A stretch of 64,000 nt of DNA from Acetobacter pomorum. GTDB lineage: Bacteria; Pseudomonadota; Alphaproteobacteria; Acetobacterales; Acetobacteraceae. Under the pieces are notes generated by a model. It made no database searches, had not been told where the DNA came from, and was given only the letters and a program-made list of their open reading frames with translations. Position 1 is the stretch's first letter. Every line of letters begins with the position of its first letter. The translations under genes and the position numbers were made by a program. Of the stretch, positions 1 to 7,725 are shown one piece after another. Location of the stretch: assembly GCF_002738225.1 (NCBI RefSeq), contig NZ_PEBQ01000144.1, forward strand, positions 310,001-374,000, in the 5' to 3' direction.

Positions 1-1187
1 TTTTGCTGGAATACGGCATTTCCTGCGCGGGGGTTGCTGCCGGGTTTTCGGGCTATGCGGTCAGTCTGTTGCAGGATTTTGGCGTGCATGTGCCATCTGC
101 ATTTTCCAACACCACGCTACAAGTGGCGTTTGAGGGCGCTACCCGTCATGTTGCCGCAGGCTGGCGAGTAGATGCAGTGGGAGCATTTTCTATTCTGGCA
201 GTTTCTTTTCTGCTGGTTTTGGGGGTGCGTGAATCTTTTAAAATCAATGCCCTGATTGTTTTTCTCAAAGTGGGTGTCTTGGCCCTGTTTGTCGCTCTTG
301 GCGTGTGGCAGGTGCATCCGTCTTACTGGTCTCCCTTTATTCCAAGGTATGAAGGGGGGTTCCGTTTCGGCTTTCCCGGTATTTTTCGTGCGGCATCGGT
401 TATCTTTTTTGCCTATGTCGGGTTTGAGGCCGTTTCCACCGCTGCGGGAGAGGCCCGAAACCCACGGCGGGATATTCCGGTAGGTATCGTGCTTTCGCTC
501 ATTATCTGCACGGTTGTGTACATGATTGTCGCGGCCGTGCTGATAGGCGTGGTGCCGTGGCAGACACTGGATGTGGCAGACCCTCTGGCCATAGCCGTTA
601 ACGCCATGCATCAGCCGTGGCTGGCTTTGTTTGTAAAACTGGGCGCCGTTATTGGCCTGTGTTCTGTTTTGATGGGCCTGTTATATGCCCAAAGCCGCAT
701 CTTTTTTGCCATGGCAGAAGATGGGTTGCTGATGCCGATGTTCAGTAAATTGCACCCGCGTTTTCAAACGCCGTGGATTGGCAGCATTGTGCTGGGGCTT
801 GGTGTGGCGCTGGCTACCGCCACATTGCCAATTGATATTATTGGGGATCTTGTCAGCCTTGGTACGGCAGTGGCGTTTGGGATTGTCTGCTTTACCGTTA
901 TCTGGGTGCGCAACAAGGCGCCGGAAATTCCACGCCGTTTCAGTGTGCCTGGGGGTGGCTTTACCGTAAAGGGCATCTGGTTGGGCTATGTACCGCTGTT
1001 GGGTATGTTCTTTTGCGCGGTTATGGTTGCCCCACTTTGTGTGGATATGCTTCTGGCCCTGTATAAAGGGGACCCCATACCGTTGCTGTTGTTGCTTACA
1101 TATGCCGGAATAGGGTGGGCCAGCTATCGCTTTTATGGTCATGTCCATTCCCGCCTAGGGCGGGAACAGCGTGAAAAAGCCAAATAA
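1..1187 (+). CDS. APC-family amino acid permease, 5' end cut by window
   Basis: Integral membrane amino acid transporter of the APC superfamily, resembling cationic/basic amino acid permeases (YfnA/YhdG type). The visible 394 residues are almost entirely hydrophobic segments with short polar loops. The stretch GFEAVSTAAGEARNPRRDIP near residues 140-159 is the conserved APC loop, in which the polar helix is followed by the E-x-x-NP signature. The reading frame is open to the window edge, and the apparent TTG at base 3 is internal, since the family is about 490 residues long; roughly the first 90 are missing. The C-terminus is short, basic and cytoplasmic. It converges with the minus-strand ATP-grasp gene, whose stop codon starts one base after this one ends. 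Substrate cannot be told from sequence. Confidence 0.85.
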   Translation, partial: LLEYGISCAGVAAGFSGYAVSLLQDFGVHVPSAFSNTTLQVAFEGATRHVAAGWRVDAVGAFSILAVSFLLVLGVRESFKINALIVFLKVGVLALFVALGVWQVHPSYWSPFIPRYEGGFRFGFPGIFRAASVIFFAYVGFEAVSTAAGEARNPRRDIPVGIVLSLIICTVVYMIVAAVLIGVVPWQTLDVADPLAIAVNAMHQPWLALFVKLGAVIGLCSVLMGLLYAQSRIFFAMAEDGLLMPMFSKLHPRFQTPWIGSIVLGLGVALATATLPIDIIGDLVSLGTAVAFGIVCFTVIWVRNKAPEIPRRFSVPGGGFTVKGIWLGYVPLLGMFFCAVMVAPLCVDMLLALYKGDPIPLLLLLTYAGIGWASYRFYGHVHSRLGREQREKAK

Positions 1188-2252
1188 TCAGTCGTTCAAC
1201 GGGTAAGAGGCCAACAGCCGCTTTTGGCGCTGCCAGAGGCGCACGCCCTCCCACAAATTGGTGGGAGACCAGCCAGCTTTCTTCTTTTTGGCACCAATAC
1301 GGAAACTTTCCCGATAATGGTGGAACTGGGCAGCATAGGCCTCGCGCAATGTGGTGCGGGAATCCCAGATATGGATAGCTTCCGAGCCTACGCCATTGAT
1401 TTCGATAATTTCGAAATCCTTGCCTTCACGCAGCGCTTTGGCTGAGCGGAATTTCACATCAATGCGCCCGAAGTGAAAATCGGGAATATCCTGCATGATG
1501 GCATCAATCTGGCGGGTCAGTTCCGGTGTAATATCTGCCTTGCCGTTGCGGAAAATGGCGCCTTTGCAATGGTTGCCGGCAAACACCAGTTCCAGTTCTT
1601 CACCATCTGGCAAAACTTCGTGCAGGCAGTGGGCAAGGCGTGGCGTGTAGATATGCAGCACTTTACTGGTGCGGCCATCTTTTTGCAGCAGTTGCAGCAC
1701 GGTATCACGCCCGTTCCCCCGTAGGGCAGGAATATCCTTATAAGTGAGAGACGATATTTCCCCCACGGGGCTGTCAGGATGGCGAATATAGAACAGCCCG
1801 GCTTCGTGCTTCCACGGAATCAGCTTTTGTATCACCAGCCGGATCTTGCGGGGGAAAGCAGCAAGAGCTGCTTTAAGTTCTTCCTCCGTGCGCACAAGTT
1901 TTACGCCTGTGCCATTACACCCAATATCGGGCTTAACCACCACTGGCAGTGCCAGCCCCTTGGCCTGCATAGCTGTGTGGGCGCGTGCAAGATCATGCTT
2001 GCCTGTTGGCATTGTCACATAAGGGGCAATCCAGCGTTTGGCATAGTTGCCCGCCATGTCCAGAATGCTGCTTTTGCTTTCCCCGCACAGGCCGCCGGTT
2101 TCAATACGTGGGTTGGCGGCTGTGGGCAGGGTTACGTCTCCGTACCGCACGCCCAGCAGAATCCAGTACGCCACAACGGGTGTGTAAAAAACCCAGCCGG
2201 GCCAGAATTCAAAAAGGGAGAGAGGAGAAGGCTGTTTTTCGGCCTGTGTCAT
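1188..2252 (-). CDS. ATP-grasp domain ligase of unknown substrate
   Basis: A protein of 354 aa with an ATP-grasp fold, which joins a carboxylate to an amine or similar nucleophile through an acyl phosphate. Visible elements are the nucleotide-binding strand VVVKPDIGCNGTGVKLV (around residue 110), the adenine-hinge region VIQKLIPWKHEAGLF, and the metal-binding end FEIIEINGVGSE. The N-terminus carries an aromatic hydrophobic patch (GWVFYTPVVAYWILLG, about residues 20-35) that could sit in or on the membrane. The start is the ATG at 2252, which overlaps the dedA stop as ATGA; longer in-frame starts lie inside dedA and are rejected. Coupling to dedA suggests a joint envelope role. It resembles D-Ala-D-Ala ligase or glutamate-ligase-like enzymes only at fold level, so no product is assigned. 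Confidence 0.8.
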   Translation of the reverse strand: MTQAEKQPSPLSLFEFWPGWVFYTPVVAYWILLGVRYGDVTLPTAANPRIETGGLCGESKSSILDMAGNYAKRWIAPYVTMPTGKHDLARAHTAMQAKGLALPVVVKPDIGCNGTGVKLVRTEEELKAALAAFPRKIRLVIQKLIPWKHEAGLFYIRHPDSPVGEISSLTYKDIPALRGNGRDTVLQLLQKDGRTSKVLHIYTPRLAHCLHEVLPDGEELELVFAGNHCKGAIFRNGKADITPELTRQIDAIMQDIPDFHFGRIDVKFRSAKALREGKDFEIIEINGVGSEAIHIWDSRTTLREAYAAQFHHYRESFRIGAKKKKAGWSPTNLWEGVRLWQRQKRLLASYPLND

Positions 2253-2815
2253 GTCTTCTGTTTCTGTGATCGGGCAATCAAACGGCCCATAAAGAAAATA
2301 ACCAGCACAAACCCCACCAGCCCAGCCCAGCGCCATGCGCCAAGATGGTCCAGAATAAACCCGCCAACATGGAGCGAAAGCGCAAACAGAGCGGTTGTCC
2401 AGATAAGCGTGGCCAGAAATGTGGCGGCGGTAAATACAGGCAATCCTGCGTTAAAAAAACCGCTTGCGGTATAAAGTGGCAACCGGGTGCCGGGAATAAA
2501 GCGGCTGACAAATACAACCCAGAACAGGTTTTTGGAAAGCCAGATTTTTTTGCTTTCTATTTGTGATGTGTTGACCCATCGCTGGGCCGGCTTCCATCGC
2601 GCAGCCAGATAGCCCAGGCCATAAAGCCCTACATCACCCACCACAATGCCAATATAGAGGGCAATTAGCGCTGTAATGGGGGAAAGTGTATGGAGATTGA
2701 CCTGAATGGCCGTAATAACCGTGGCCGCATCTTCCAGCACAAATGTGGCCAGAATAACGATAAAAACCTGCACAAGGGGGTACGCGGCGGTAAGTTCCAG
2801 AAACTGATCCAGCAA
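2249..2815 (-). CDS. DedA family membrane protein
   Basis: Inner-membrane protein of 188 aa of the DedA/SNARE-associated family, members of which include undecaprenyl-phosphate and phospholipid translocases. It has the family pattern of a glycine-rich segment with GIVVGDVGLYGLGY, a basic stretch, the signature FVSRFIPGTRLPLYTASGFF (phenylalanine, arginine, proline-glycine, arginine), and two C-terminal hydrophobic helices ending in a charged tail. Length is normal for the family. It is first in a two-gene minus-strand unit, and its stop overlaps the start of the ATP-grasp gene by four bases. The intergenic region upstream carries a perfect 14-bp palindrome. Which lipid it moves is not visible. 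Confidence 0.85.
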   Translation of the reverse strand: MLDQFLELTAAYPLVQVFIVILATFVLEDAATVITAIQVNLHTLSPITALIALYIGIVVGDVGLYGLGYLAARWKPAQRWVNTSQIESKKIWLSKNLFWVVFVSRFIPGTRLPLYTASGFFNAGLPVFTAATFLATLIWTTALFALSLHVGGFILDHLGAWRWAGLVGFVLVIFFMGRLIARSQKQKT

Positions 2816-2895
2816 AGAAGGGCATCTCTCTCCGGCCAGAACAGCACGGTCTAAAAGGTTTTAAAGTATCAGCAGGGCTGCAACAGGCTCTTTTG

Positions 2896-2909
2896 TGACA
2901 ATATTGTCA
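2896..2909. promoter_or_regulatory. 14-bp perfect palindrome, possible operator
   Basis: TGACAATATTGTCA is a perfect dyad about 80 bp upstream of the dedA start and 135 bp before mltB, in the only non-coding gap between these divergent genes. On the minus strand it contains TTGACA, which could act as a -35 element, although I see no good -10 at 17 bp. The dyad is AT-centred, as expected for a homodimeric regulator. Regulator and target are unknown. Confidence 0.4.
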
Positions 2910-3042
2910 AGGGATGGCAACCTGTATTGGGCCGCCAAAGGGCAACCAAAAGTGTGGAATAAAGAAGATGGCCTGACAAAGCCCGTATTCCACTCTATTC
3001 TATGGCATTGAATGTTACACAGATCAGAAGCGTGAAGCCTGA

Positions 3043-4038
3043 ATGCTACGAAGAAAACTTCTTGTTGGTGGGGCTTCTGCTCTGTTCGCCACACCTGCGT
3101 TGGCCCGCACATCTGCGGCTACTGCGCCCCATCCTGCTGCATCATCCAGTTATGCCACCTTCCTTGCCGGTGTGCGGCGTGAAGCTATAGGGCAGGGTAT
3201 TTCCGCCGCCATTGTAGATCAGGCCTTGGCGCTTACCTCCCAGCCAAACGCCAAGGTGCTGAAGGCAGACCGGCACCAGCCGGAATTCACCCTGACATGG
3301 GCGCAGTATAAAGACCGGGTGCTGACAGAAAAGAAAATTTCCGATGGATTAACCGCCGTTGGCCAACGTGCGGCGCTGCTCAACCGTATCAGTTCCACAT
3401 ATGGTGTTGCTAAAGGGGCCATAGCGGGTATCTGGGGGCTGGAATCTGCTTACGGCACACGTATGGGCACATTCCATGTGATCGACGCTTTGGCGACTCT
3501 GGCTTACGATGGCAGGCGTTCTGCCTTTTTCCGTTCAGAACTCATGAAAGCGCTGAGCATTCTGGGGCAGGGGGATATCACTCCTGCAGGTATGCTGGGC
3601 AGCTATGCAGGGGCCATGGGTCAGCCGCAGTTTATGCCCAGTGCCTATTTGCGTTACGCAGCCAGTTACCCGGAAGGCGGGCGGCGTGATATCTGGCATA
3701 ATGAGGCCGATGTTTTTGCTTCTATCGCCAATTATCTGGCCAAATGCCACTGGCAGCCTGGTCAGCCATGGGGTGAGGAAGTATTGCTGCCCGATACCAT
3801 AACGCAGGCTCAGATTGGCCGTACGGCTGTGCATCCCATTGCATGGTGGGCACAGCAGGGCGTACGGCCCCGCGCCGGGCAATTTTCAAGCGCTGTGCAG
3901 GAAGGTGCCATTATCCGCCCCGATGGGGTGGGAGGCGAAGCTTTTATTGTCTATCATAATTTCAACGTGATCCGCCGCTACAATCCATCAGATTTCTATG
4001 CGTTGGGGGTAGGGCTTCTGGGTGATGCAATAACGTGA
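3043..4038 (+). CDS. mltB: Lytic murein transglycosylase, MltB family
   Basis: Periplasmic peptidoglycan lyase of 331 aa that cleaves the MurNAc-GlcNAc bond to give 1,6-anhydro ends. The N-terminus reads MLRRKLLVGGASALFATPALA, an export signal with paired arginines. The catalytic glutamate is in GIWGLESAYGTRMG (E134), and the MltB-typical AGAMGQPQFMPSAYLRYA follows near residue 190. There is no lipobox, so this is a soluble form like SltB1/MltB2. It is the first gene of a plus-strand run, and its stop overlaps the GTG start of the rlpA-like gene, linking two septal or side-wall hydrolases. There is no C-terminal peptidoglycan-binding domain of the usual kind. Confidence 0.9.
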   Translation: MLRRKLLVGGASALFATPALARTSAATAPHPAASSSYATFLAGVRREAIGQGISAAIVDQALALTSQPNAKVLKADRHQPEFTLTWAQYKDRVLTEKKISDGLTAVGQRAALLNRISSTYGVAKGAIAGIWGLESAYGTRMGTFHVIDALATLAYDGRRSAFFRSELMKALSILGQGDITPAGMLGSYAGAMGQPQFMPSAYLRYAASYPEGGRRDIWHNEADVFASIANYLAKCHWQPGQPWGEEVLLPDTITQAQIGRTAVHPIAWWAQQGVRPRAGQFSSAVQEGAIIRPDGVGGEAFIVYHNFNVIRRYNPSDFYALGVGLLGDAIT

Positions 4039-4901
4039 AAAAACTCGCGCTTGTAGGGTGTCTGGCTGTGCTGGCCTGTTCGCGCCAGCAGCCTGTGGCA
4101 CAGCAGGATCTGCATTATACAGTTGGGCCAGCGTGGCAGGCAGCTGGCAAGTGGTTTTACCCGCGCGAAGACTTTGCATGGCAAGGCACAGGCTTGGCTG
4201 TAAGGGAACCTGCACAGGCAGAAGGACATCTGACAGCGGATGGTGAGGTCTGGCACGCTGCCAGCATGACAGGCAGCCATCAGACATTACAACTGCCCGC
4301 CGTGGTGCGTGTGACCAATCTGGATAACGGGCGGCAGATTGTGATCCGCCTAAATGATCGTGGCCCGAATGATCCGGGGCGTATGATCGGCCTAACCCCA
4401 CGTGCTGCAGATTTGCTTGGCGTGGGCAAGGAGCCTGCGCGTGTGCAGGTGGTGGAAGATGAAATGGCCAGCAGGCAGTTTGCCGAGGTACTGCCCGGTG
4501 GCCCCATGTTGCAGATTAGTGCAGCCCCGCTGGAAAAAGTGCAGCAAACGGCATTAGGTAACGCGGTGGTGGATAGGCAGGGCGTAACAGTTCTGGCAGA
4601 TAACACCACGCAGGAAACACCTGTGCCGGGCAAGGTAGTGCTGGCAGAGCTGCCAGCCACTGTTCTGCAGGGCGCGCCTGTGTCCACCATGCTGTGGGTG
4701 GAAACCATGGATTTTACATCCCGCTTGGCCGCCATGCGGCAGGCGGCCGCACAAGGAGCCAGCGTTCGGCCTGTGTTTTTTGGCCACAGCACAATGTGGG
4801 CTGTGCGCTATGGGCCTTTTGCGACTATAAGCGAGGCAGATGCCGCCCTGAAGCGGGCACTGACTACTGGTTTAACCGGATCTCATATCGTCGTCGAATA
4901 G
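4035..4901 (+). CDS. rlpA: RlpA-like septal lytic transglycosylase with SPOR domain
   Basis: Predicted outer-membrane lipoprotein of 288 aa. The signal MKKLALVGCLAVLACS ends in a lipobox-like LACS with the cysteine at 15. A double-psi beta-barrel domain spans about residues 75-140 and includes VVRVTNLDNGRQIVIRLNDR followed by GPNDPGRMIGLT; the Asp in NDRGP matches the catalytic aspartate of RlpA. The last 75 residues look like a SPOR domain, which binds denuded glycan at the septum. The GTG start at 4035 overlaps the mltB stop (GTGA), and 6 bp separate it from the next gene, a D,D-carboxypeptidase. Together the three genes form a wall-remodelling cassette. Confidence 0.85.
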   Translation: MKKLALVGCLAVLACSRQQPVAQQDLHYTVGPAWQAAGKWFYPREDFAWQGTGLAVREPAQAEGHLTADGEVWHAASMTGSHQTLQLPAVVRVTNLDNGRQIVIRLNDRGPNDPGRMIGLTPRAADLLGVGKEPARVQVVEDEMASRQFAEVLPGGPMLQISAAPLEKVQQTALGNAVVDRQGVTVLADNTTQETPVPGKVVLAELPATVLQGAPVSTMLWVETMDFTSRLAAMRQAAAQGASVRPVFFGHSTMWAVRYGPFATISEADAALKRALTTGLTGSHIVVE

Positions 4902-4907
4902 GGAAAA

Positions 4908-6128
4908 ATGTTGCAGACTCGACGGTTCTTACTCGCAGGGGGCGCTGCCCTTTTCTCTGGTGCCTATGCGCTTAATGCCATGGCACGGCCTCGCCACCAC
5001 GGCGCGGCGGCCAAAGGTGCAGCACCTGCGGCAGCCCAGCCTGCTGTGCCGGGGGCGGATACACCCGCCACCACGCCCGTGGGGCCGGTGGACACACAGG
5101 CACGCTGGGCCTGCATTCTGGATTACAATAGCGGTGCCACACTGCTTGAGAAAAATGCAGATGAGCGCATGCCCCCATCATCTCTCACCAAGATGATGAC
5201 GGCGTATGTTACATTCGGCATGCTCAAATCTGGCCGCCTAAAGCTGGACCAGATGTTGCCCGTAAGTGAACGCGCATGGCGTATGCAGGGTTCGCGCATG
5301 TTTGTGCCCCTAGGGCAAAGCGTGAGTGTGCAGGATCTTATTCAGGGCATGGTCATCCAGTCCGGTAACGATGCCTGTATTGTTATTGCGGAAGGTATTT
5401 CCGGTTCGGAAGAACAGTTTGTAGCGCTGATGAACGATACAGCCACCAAGCTGGGGTTGACCAATTCACACTTCATGAACGCAACCGGCTGGCCGGCAGA
5501 AAATCATTATATGTCTGCGCGGGATGTGGCCTATCTGGCCCTGCGTCTGATCCATGATTTTCCGGAATATTACCATTTCTTCTCGGAAAAAGAGTTCCTG
5601 TTCAATAAAATCCGGCAGGAAAACCGGAACTCTCTGGTGGTTAAAGGTCTGGCCGATGGCCTGAAAACCGGCCACACAGATGCAGGTGGTTTTGGCCTGT
5701 GCGCTTCTTCCGAGCGGGAAGGGCGGCGTGTTGTGCTGGCGGTGAACGGTCTGCCATCTTCCGCAGCGCGGAGCCGGGAGGCTGAACGCCTGATGGGCTG
5801 GGCTTTTGCCAATTTTGAAACCGCGCAGATTGTCAGCAAAGGTGATGTGCTGGAGCAAGCACCTGTATGGATGGGGGTTACCCAAACAGTGCCATTGGTG
5901 GCGGCGCAGGACTTCAAGATTCTTCTGCCGCATGGCTGGCGCAATGGTACACATCTGGCGCTGGATTATAACAGCCCGATTATTGCGCCGGTGCAGGCTG
6001 GGCAGGTTGTGGGGCAGCTTACGGTTTCTCTGCCCGGTGGGCGGCAGGCCAGTATACCGGTGCAAGCCGGGCAGAGCGTGCCTGCATTGGGCTTTTTGGG
6101 GCGGGCTGCACGTCGGCTGCACCTGTAA
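4908..6128 (+). CDS. D-alanyl-D-alanine carboxypeptidase (PBP5/DacF family)
   Basis: Low-molecular-weight penicillin-binding protein of 406 aa that removes the terminal D-Ala from peptidoglycan stem peptides. The three active-site motifs are present: SLTK (S92, K95), SGN in VIQSGNDACIV, and KTG in GLKTGHTDAGG. The N-terminus RRFLLAGGAALFSGAYALNA is a signal peptide with twin arginines, followed by a low-complexity Ala/Pro linker. The C-terminal domain of about 90 residues is the usual PBP5 beta-sandwich; a hydrophobic segment near the end (VPALGFLGRAARRL) is a short amphipathic anchor candidate. It follows rlpA by 6 bp and precedes tmk by 3 bp, so it is probably cotranscribed with both. Confidence 0.92.
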   Translation: MLQTRRFLLAGGAALFSGAYALNAMARPRHHGAAAKGAAPAAAQPAVPGADTPATTPVGPVDTQARWACILDYNSGATLLEKNADERMPPSSLTKMMTAYVTFGMLKSGRLKLDQMLPVSERAWRMQGSRMFVPLGQSVSVQDLIQGMVIQSGNDACIVIAEGISGSEEQFVALMNDTATKLGLTNSHFMNATGWPAENHYMSARDVAYLALRLIHDFPEYYHFFSEKEFLFNKIRQENRNSLVVKGLADGLKTGHTDAGGFGLCASSEREGRRVVLAVNGLPSSAARSREAERLMGWAFANFETAQIVSKGDVLEQAPVWMGVTQTVPLVAAQDFKILLPHGWRNGTHLALDYNSPIIAPVQAGQVVGQLTVSLPGGRQASIPVQAGQSVPALGFLGRAARRLHL

Positions 6129-6131
6129 TTC

Positions 6132-6776
6132 ATGGCTTGTGGCATGTTCATAACGTTGGAAGGCGCAGAAGGGGTGGGGAAGTCCACCCAACTGCGGCTT
6201 TTGAAGGAAAATCTGGAAGCGCGTGGCCAGAAAGTTCTGGCCACGCGTGAGCCGGGTGGTTCTGCCGGGGCGGAAGATCTGCGCCAGCTTTTGCTTTTTG
6301 GTAAAAATCCGCTCTCTGCGCGGGCAGAAATTCTCACCCATTTTGCCGCACGGTATGATCATGTTGATCAGGTTATTCTGCCCGCCCTCAAGGCCGGACA
6401 GATTGTGCTGTGTGATCGCTTTACCGATTCCACCATGGCGTATCAGGGCTACGGGCGCGCCAATGGTGATCCGGCTATTTTAAGCCTGATTGAAACATTG
6501 CAAAAACAGCTTGGCTTTCAGCCGGATATTACCTTTCTGCTACAGGCGCCGCGTGCCATCTCCCGCCAACGTCTGGCTGCGCGTGGTGCGCCAACAGACA
6601 GATATGAGCGGGCGGATGAGGATTTTCATGCCCGTTTGGCAGATGGGTTTGCACATATAGCCAAGGCCGAGCCGCAGCGGGTGAGGGTGGTGGATACCTC
6701 CGTCCATTCAGCCGAGCAGGTGAACGCCCAGATCCTGAAAGTTATCCAGTCTCGTCTGGCTCATGCCAGGGGCTGA
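6132..6776 (+). CDS. tmk: Thymidylate kinase
   Basis: Phosphorylates dTMP to dTDP with ATP in the cytoplasm. The 214-aa protein has the P-loop GAEGVGKST at about residues 10-18, the DR(Y/F) dTMP-binding motif in CDRFTDSTMAYQG, and the lid region around RQRLAARGAPTDRYERADEDF. Length is normal. A second ATG eight codons in (MFITLEGAEG) is an alternative start and gives the more typical Tmk N-terminus. The 3' end overlaps holB by 14 bp, and tmk-holB is a standard pair in bacteria. Confidence 0.95.
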   Translation: MACGMFITLEGAEGVGKSTQLRLLKENLEARGQKVLATREPGGSAGAEDLRQLLLFGKNPLSARAEILTHFAARYDHVDQVILPALKAGQIVLCDRFTDSTMAYQGYGRANGDPAILSLIETLQKQLGFQPDITFLLQAPRAISRQRLAARGAPTDRYERADEDFHARLADGFAHIAKAEPQRVRVVDTSVHSAEQVNAQILKVIQSRLAHARG

Positions 6777-7725
6777 GGGCGTGCAGGAACCACGCTCGGC
6801 ATCATTGCACCTGCATGGGCATCAAGCGGCCTTACAGGCATTTCGTCAGGCCATGCAGGGGGGGCGCCTGCCGCATGCGTGGCTGATTACGGGGCCACCA
6901 GGTATTGGCAAGGCCACATTCGCGTTTCGGCTGGCACGTATCTTGCTGGGCGGGGAAGATGAGGCCAGCCCCGCTGGGCGGCGCGTTTCTGCCGCCACCC
7001 ATGCAGATTTGCTGGTGGTTGCACGCGGGTTTGATGAAAAACGCCATAAATACCGCAGCGAGATTGTGGCGGATGACGTGCGCCCCATTAACTCCTTTTT
7101 GCGGCGTACAGCGGCAGAAGGTGGGTGGCGCGTTGTAATTGTAGATGGTGCGGAATACATGAACCGCAGCGCTGCCAACGCCGTGCTGAAAATTCTGGAA
7201 GAGCCGCCACCCGCTACGGTATTGTTGTTAACCTGTTCCGCTCCCGGGCGGCTTTTGCCCACCATCCGTAGCCGATGCCGCAAGCTGGAACTTGCCCCGC
7301 TGGATACAGCAGATATGTCTGCCGTGCTGCATGCGCAGGCACCAGAAACCTCGGCCGCAGAAATACAGCGCGTTATGGCAGAAGCCCACGGTGCGCCGGG
7401 GCGGGATCTGGCGTTACTGGCTGATAAAGGCGGGGAGATTGCCAGCCTTGTGCACGAGGTAGTGCAGGGTGTAACGCCATTACGCAGCTATGAGATTGCT
7501 GAAACCATTTTACGCAGGGATTATGGTTTCAGTCTGTTTTTCAGCCTGTTATCAGATACTCTCCAGATGCAGGCCCGTCAGGCGGCGCGGCTGGGCAACC
7601 CGCAATGTGTGGCCCTAGCCAGTGCGTGGGAAGCCACCATGCGCAAGCACGCCGAGACGGAACGCTTTAATCTGGATAAACAGGAAGCCCTGCTTGAAGC
7701 TATGACGATTGCGAGCCGAGAATGA
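6763..7725 (+). CDS. holB: DNA polymerase III subunit delta prime
   Basis: Clamp-loader subunit of 320 aa. The N-terminal AAA+ domain has Walker A GPPGIGKATF near residue 47, and IVDGAEYMNRSAANAVLKIL as the sensor and trimer region with the family's LKILEEPP motif. The arginine-rich stretch TIRSRCRKLEL is also typical of delta prime. It overlaps tmk at the 5' end by 14 bp and metG at the 3' end by 4 bp (ATGA), so expression is coupled through the three genes. The first residues (MPGAEGVQEPRSA) are not conserved, so the true start may be the GTG at 6781. Confidence 0.92.
   Translation: MPGAEGVQEPRSASLHLHGHQAALQAFRQAMQGGRLPHAWLITGPPGIGKATFAFRLARILLGGEDEASPAGRRVSAATHADLLVVARGFDEKRHKYRSEIVADDVRPINSFLRRTAAEGGWRVVIVDGAEYMNRSAANAVLKILEEPPPATVLLLTCSAPGRLLPTIRSRCRKLELAPLDTADMSAVLHAQAPETSAAEIQRVMAEAHGAPGRDLALLADKGGEIASLVHEVVQGVTPLRSYEIAETILRRDYGFSLFFSLLSDTLQMQARQAARLGNPQCVALASAWEATMRKHAETERFNLDKQEALLEAMTIASRE

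Noticed and set aside
5466-6362. 298-codon minus-strand ORF over the carboxypeptidase and tmk
   Set aside because: Runs across two genes with intact motifs on the other strand.
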